Source: Marsupella aquatica (taxonomy: Eukaryota; Marchantiophyta). From it: DNA of 64,000 nt. The stretch covers positions 22,692,001 through 22,756,000 of the forward strand of contig OZ316897.1 of the NCBI GenBank assembly GCA_973895155.1, read 5' to 3'. A program made the position numbers and the translations under genes. The first letter of the stretch is position 1. The number at the start of each line of letters is the position of its first letter. Under the pieces are notes generated by a model. The model ran no database searches, was not told the origin of the DNA, and saw only the letters and a program-made list of their open reading frames with translations. Positions 60,626-64,000 of the stretch are shown here, one piece after another.

Positions 60626-62939
60626 GGGGCGTACCCCCTAGCTCTTTTGTTTAGGTAGTAAACTTGTCTAGAGTTTAAGTCAGCATTTCAAGTCCTATTT
60701 CCATGGAGTGATTGTCATGGACAACTGCAATGATTTTTGGACTATTTTCTTCATGCTTGAACTAACAAATACTGACCAAAAGGAAAAAATACTCCTGTAG
60801 CTGGAAATCAAAGAGACAAGGAATAGAAGCCACTGCAATTGTTGGTTGACTTAGAGTGGACATCTCCACGAAAAGAGGATCAGATTTTCATGTCTACTAA
60901 CTGCCCATTTAGGATGGACTCTAAAAGGACCTTCGATTTTGTGCAGTCGATACAACCAGAATGTTGTAGTTTTTGGATAGGGAAGGTGGTGGTCTGGGGC
61001 AGTGCTTTCCATAAACTTTGTTCAGCAAGTTACCAGAGCAGAGGGACACTTTCATCAACTGCAACACCTACACATCCCGCTACACATCCACCCCTGCCAC
61101 TTTGCAATTATGAGGGCGCCAAACTTATTTGTTGCGAAAGGAACTCCGTGGTAATGAAGTAACTAAACAGAAGGGTACAAAAATGAAAAATTACTACTTT
61201 CTAACTCTTTGGGAATGGCTGGGGATGATTAGTAGGAAAACTTATTGTCTGTAACCAGGAAATAAGCCAGTCTGATCACACCAGTTCCATTGATTAACTG
61301 GGATTTATTGTCCAGCTTCGTTCTACAGACGCTAATATGGGAGTATATTTCTGGCAACACGACTTGTCAGGATCGGGTTTCTCTATCGAAGAGGCAAAGG
61401 GGAGGAGACCCCTAACAAGATGCTCGACCAACTGGCATTAACAGCCAGGAGGAGAAGACCTAATATTAAAACAAAAGATTGTTGGTAAGCACAAGGGAGA
61501 TAACTCACTGTAGCAAACTCCATCCTAAATGATACGGTAAGATCCATGGGGGTTGCAGACACCAATTTGCTCTTCCCTAGCCCTACTGCCTGTTTCTGCA
61601 TTTGATATTGAGGTGAAGGTGTCACAAAGAGACCCTACCGTCCATTGTTTTCTCAGAATGAACAATTTTTCATGATCTTACCTAAATCAGTCCCGTGGAT
61701 TCCTCCCAGGTGGACTTCCATGGTGCAAACCTAAATTATTGTAACTGTGAATGGAGGCAAGTTTTAAAGTGTGACAAATGGACATGGCTCTTTGGCATGA
61801 ACAAGTACCTCCATGTTAGAATCCAAGTCACTAATTTGCTCTTTATGTGCTTATGTAAGTTATAGGTCACTCCATGGTCTTGCATGGAGTGTCCATCTTT
61901 TGTTTGTGTCAGGGACCTTTAGGACCTTGCACTGGACAAAGGAAGTTACAAGCAATTCCACAGCAGAATTACTTGGTTGGCTTGTCCGGGGGCTTGTCTT
62001 TTTTTACCTTCTGTGGAATCAGTGGCAGAACTTTTACCACCAAAGGCAGCAAAGGGTCTTGGATCCAACACCAGCTTCTTGTACGTCTACACAGAAATAA
62101 CATGCGTCTTCTATCCTTGCCACACACTCTAACTATTTACATTTCTATCAATTGGTTTTTTCAAAAACTTGCAAACAATAAAAACATACAAGCATTTTGA
62201 TCATGTAAAACATTGATAACTAGCACAACATCAAAATGGTAACTTTGTTTTACCTAATTCTTTGCTGCTCTAAAATTTACCATTCTATTTGTTGATCTTT
62301 TTACTGTTATCGAGTATAACGGTTTTTTTTGCCTTGCATCAAACACAAACAGTTGTGTTTGTTTTTTGTTGAAAACATCATAACATTGTTCCCATGGGGG
62401 AAGGAGCTTCCCATGGGGGTCTGTCAATAAATACAACAAATTTTCAGAAAGCGAGCCCGATGGCCCCATCAATACCCGGCCAGGGGGTGAATGTCACCCA
62501 AGCAAGAGGAACAGACAAGACAGAGACCACAGCCAGGGGAGATCTCCACACAAAACACCCATTTACTCAGCCCATGCCATCCTGAGCAACCACGCCACAG
62601 GAAGGTCACTCCCTCAAATTCCAAAAATTATGGGGTTTCATTCCACTATGTCAAATGCTACTCTGATGCAAGGTAGTCAACTGAAGTCAGATCAAAACTT
62701 AAATTAACAAAAATTAAAAAGTGTTCATGCTGAGCAGTTCAGATGGCTTCTCTAAAAACACAATACAAACTCCATATAGAGTCAATCACTCACTCACACT
62801 TTGGCTGTCCTAAACCCCAAACAAACAAGTGAAAGTCAGCTTTGACTGAGGAAAAAAAATGGGAAAAAAAACAAAGAAAAATAAATCATTCTGGCTTTGT
62901 TATACTTTGGTGGTCAACATGGCCTCTCTTTACTTTAAG
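60626..62939. other. Intergenic stretch, no gene seen
   Basis: I see no coding exon or clear repeat. Open frames are shorter than 110 codons and have no recognisable domain. Confidence 0.4.
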
Positions 62940-63520
62940 TCATGATATCTTCTACTCAACAACATTTTTTATGCAATGAAATCTTTCTAATAAACATTAT
63001 CTTTTACTCAAGCTATCGCTTGCACCAGGATAATTTTTCTCAACTCATCTTTAGCCCAATGTCATCTATTACCCATTGATATTTTTTGACAAACAATATC
63101 TTTTAGTAAATCACAGGTTTTGCGCAATGATATATTTTACTTAATGACATATTTTATGCAATGATTATTTTTACTAAATGACATCTTTTACTTAACAACA
63201 TCTTCTGCGCGACAACATCGTTACTTAACAAGGTCTATTGAGCAACCACATACTTATTTAACGACATCTTTTACTTAACACTATCTTTTTGCGACATGAC
63301 ATATTTTATTAAGGACATCTTTTGGGCAACCACATGTTTTACTTAACTACATCTTTTATTTAAGGACATATTTAATGCAAAGACATGTTTACTGAATAAC
63401 ATCTTATGGCCAACCCTTTTGGGCAACCACATATTTTACTTAACCACATCTTTATTTAAGGACATGTTTACTGAACAACAGCTTCTGGGCAAAGCTTATG
63501 GGCAACTCACGGGGATTGAA
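62940..63520. repeat. Degenerate AT-rich tandem array with a roughly 18-bp motif
   Basis: The phrase ACATCTTTTACTTAAC, with many variants such as ACATGTTTACTGAACAAC and ACATATTTTACTTAATG, recurs some 25-30 times in 580 bases. GGGCAACCAC-type words are interspersed and appear several times. The spacing is irregular, so this is an old or fast-diverging simple array. Confidence 0.75.
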
Positions 63521-64000
63521 CTCATAGAATAGAAGACAATCGAATACAATGCATATTTGGGGACAACAAGACAGACAAATTTTGTGTTTCGAAAAACTAG
63601 TGAGCTATGCAAAATTGCTGTCTACATAGAAGGCAATGTTGAGAACTCTATTCTTCTGCTGAATTGCACTGAAGTTTCACTTTTCCTCATCTCCTAGTTT
63701 ATTAGACAGTCTCGATCCCACTACAGATTCGTTTCGGAGTGTGTCGAGGTTTATCAATCGTGCCGCTTGGTCCAGACACCAACGTCTCCAGAGAGATTGC
63801 AAAACTGCGCAGATGCAAACTTGAAAAATCTGATCGATCACGCGTATTTTCCCTGTACTGCGCTCTCTCGAAGAGCAATCGTACTGTACCAGTGCATTTA
63901 AGCGCCTTTTTCCACAGTGTTCGATTCGATGTCGAGCAGAGAATTTGATTTGATCACACACAGGAAGTCCACTACTGTACTGGAACCACGGCAGATATGT
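63521..64000. other. Right end of the window, no gene called
   Basis: Overlapping open frames of 69 and 94 codons occur on the two strands at 63677-63961. GC is a little higher than in the array to the left, so an exon running off the window is possible, but no domain or splice context supports one. Confidence 0.3.

Noticed and set aside
62254-62472. Open frames around 62.25-62.7 kb on both strands
   Set aside because: Short, without a known domain, and not conserved in codon pattern. Treated as chance.
1-64000. CRISPR arrays, bacterial operons or phage genes
   Set aside because: None are present. The spliced genes and repeat content show a plant nuclear genome, and the tandem repeats lack the regular repeat-spacer layout of CRISPR.

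Overview
The window is nuclear DNA of a land plant. Every confident gene is split by GT-AG introns of about 80 to 1000 bp. One gene encodes a plastid protein that looks like a subunit of the chloroplast NDH complex. Another encodes the plant-type pantothenate kinase fused to a DUF89 phosphatase. The spaces between genes are AT-rich and full of decayed repeats. A fungal-type sugar transporter and an ACMSD-like amidohydrolase beside ordinary plant genes fit a bryophyte or another early-diverging land plant better than a flowering plant; that placement is inference.

Layout, left to right. A plus-strand P2B (autoinhibited) Ca2+-ATPase gene lies at 3041-7907; its reading frame is mostly open but many catalytic motifs are altered. 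From 9.3 to 12.1 kb there are tandem duplications and a 5'-truncated LINE inserted into one of them. A 22-exon pantothenate kinase/DUF89 gene fills 13587-21587 (minus) and joins in frame to 885 residues. A minus-strand F-box gene occupies 24310 to about 28840. An orphan exon-like ORF is at 31087-31398. An intronless plastid protein gene (PnsB5/NDH18-like) is at 32386-33009, next to a probable decayed LTR. A two-exon secreted ACMSD-like amidohydrolase gene is at 36926-38661 (minus).

The right half holds a small secreted six-cysteine protein (40605-41009), a coiled-coil gene with two coding minisatellites (45884-47009, perhaps extending to 47611), a tandem array grown from the tail of a tRNA-derived SINE (47.95-48.58 kb) with an inverted relative at 50.9-51.08 kb, and a three-exon, 603-residue fungal-type MFS sugar transporter (53144-56670). 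From 56.7 kb to the end I see no convincing gene, only repeats: a GC-rich G-run minisatellite at 60.2-60.57 kb and a degenerate AT-rich array at 62.94-63.52 kb.

The genes do not form a pathway; this is ordinary mixed plant gene order. The points most worth following are the catalytically altered Ca2+ pump, the fungal-type transporter, the amidohydrolase, and the fast-changing coiled-coil gene. All exon borders were read by eye from splice signals and phase, without transcript evidence.
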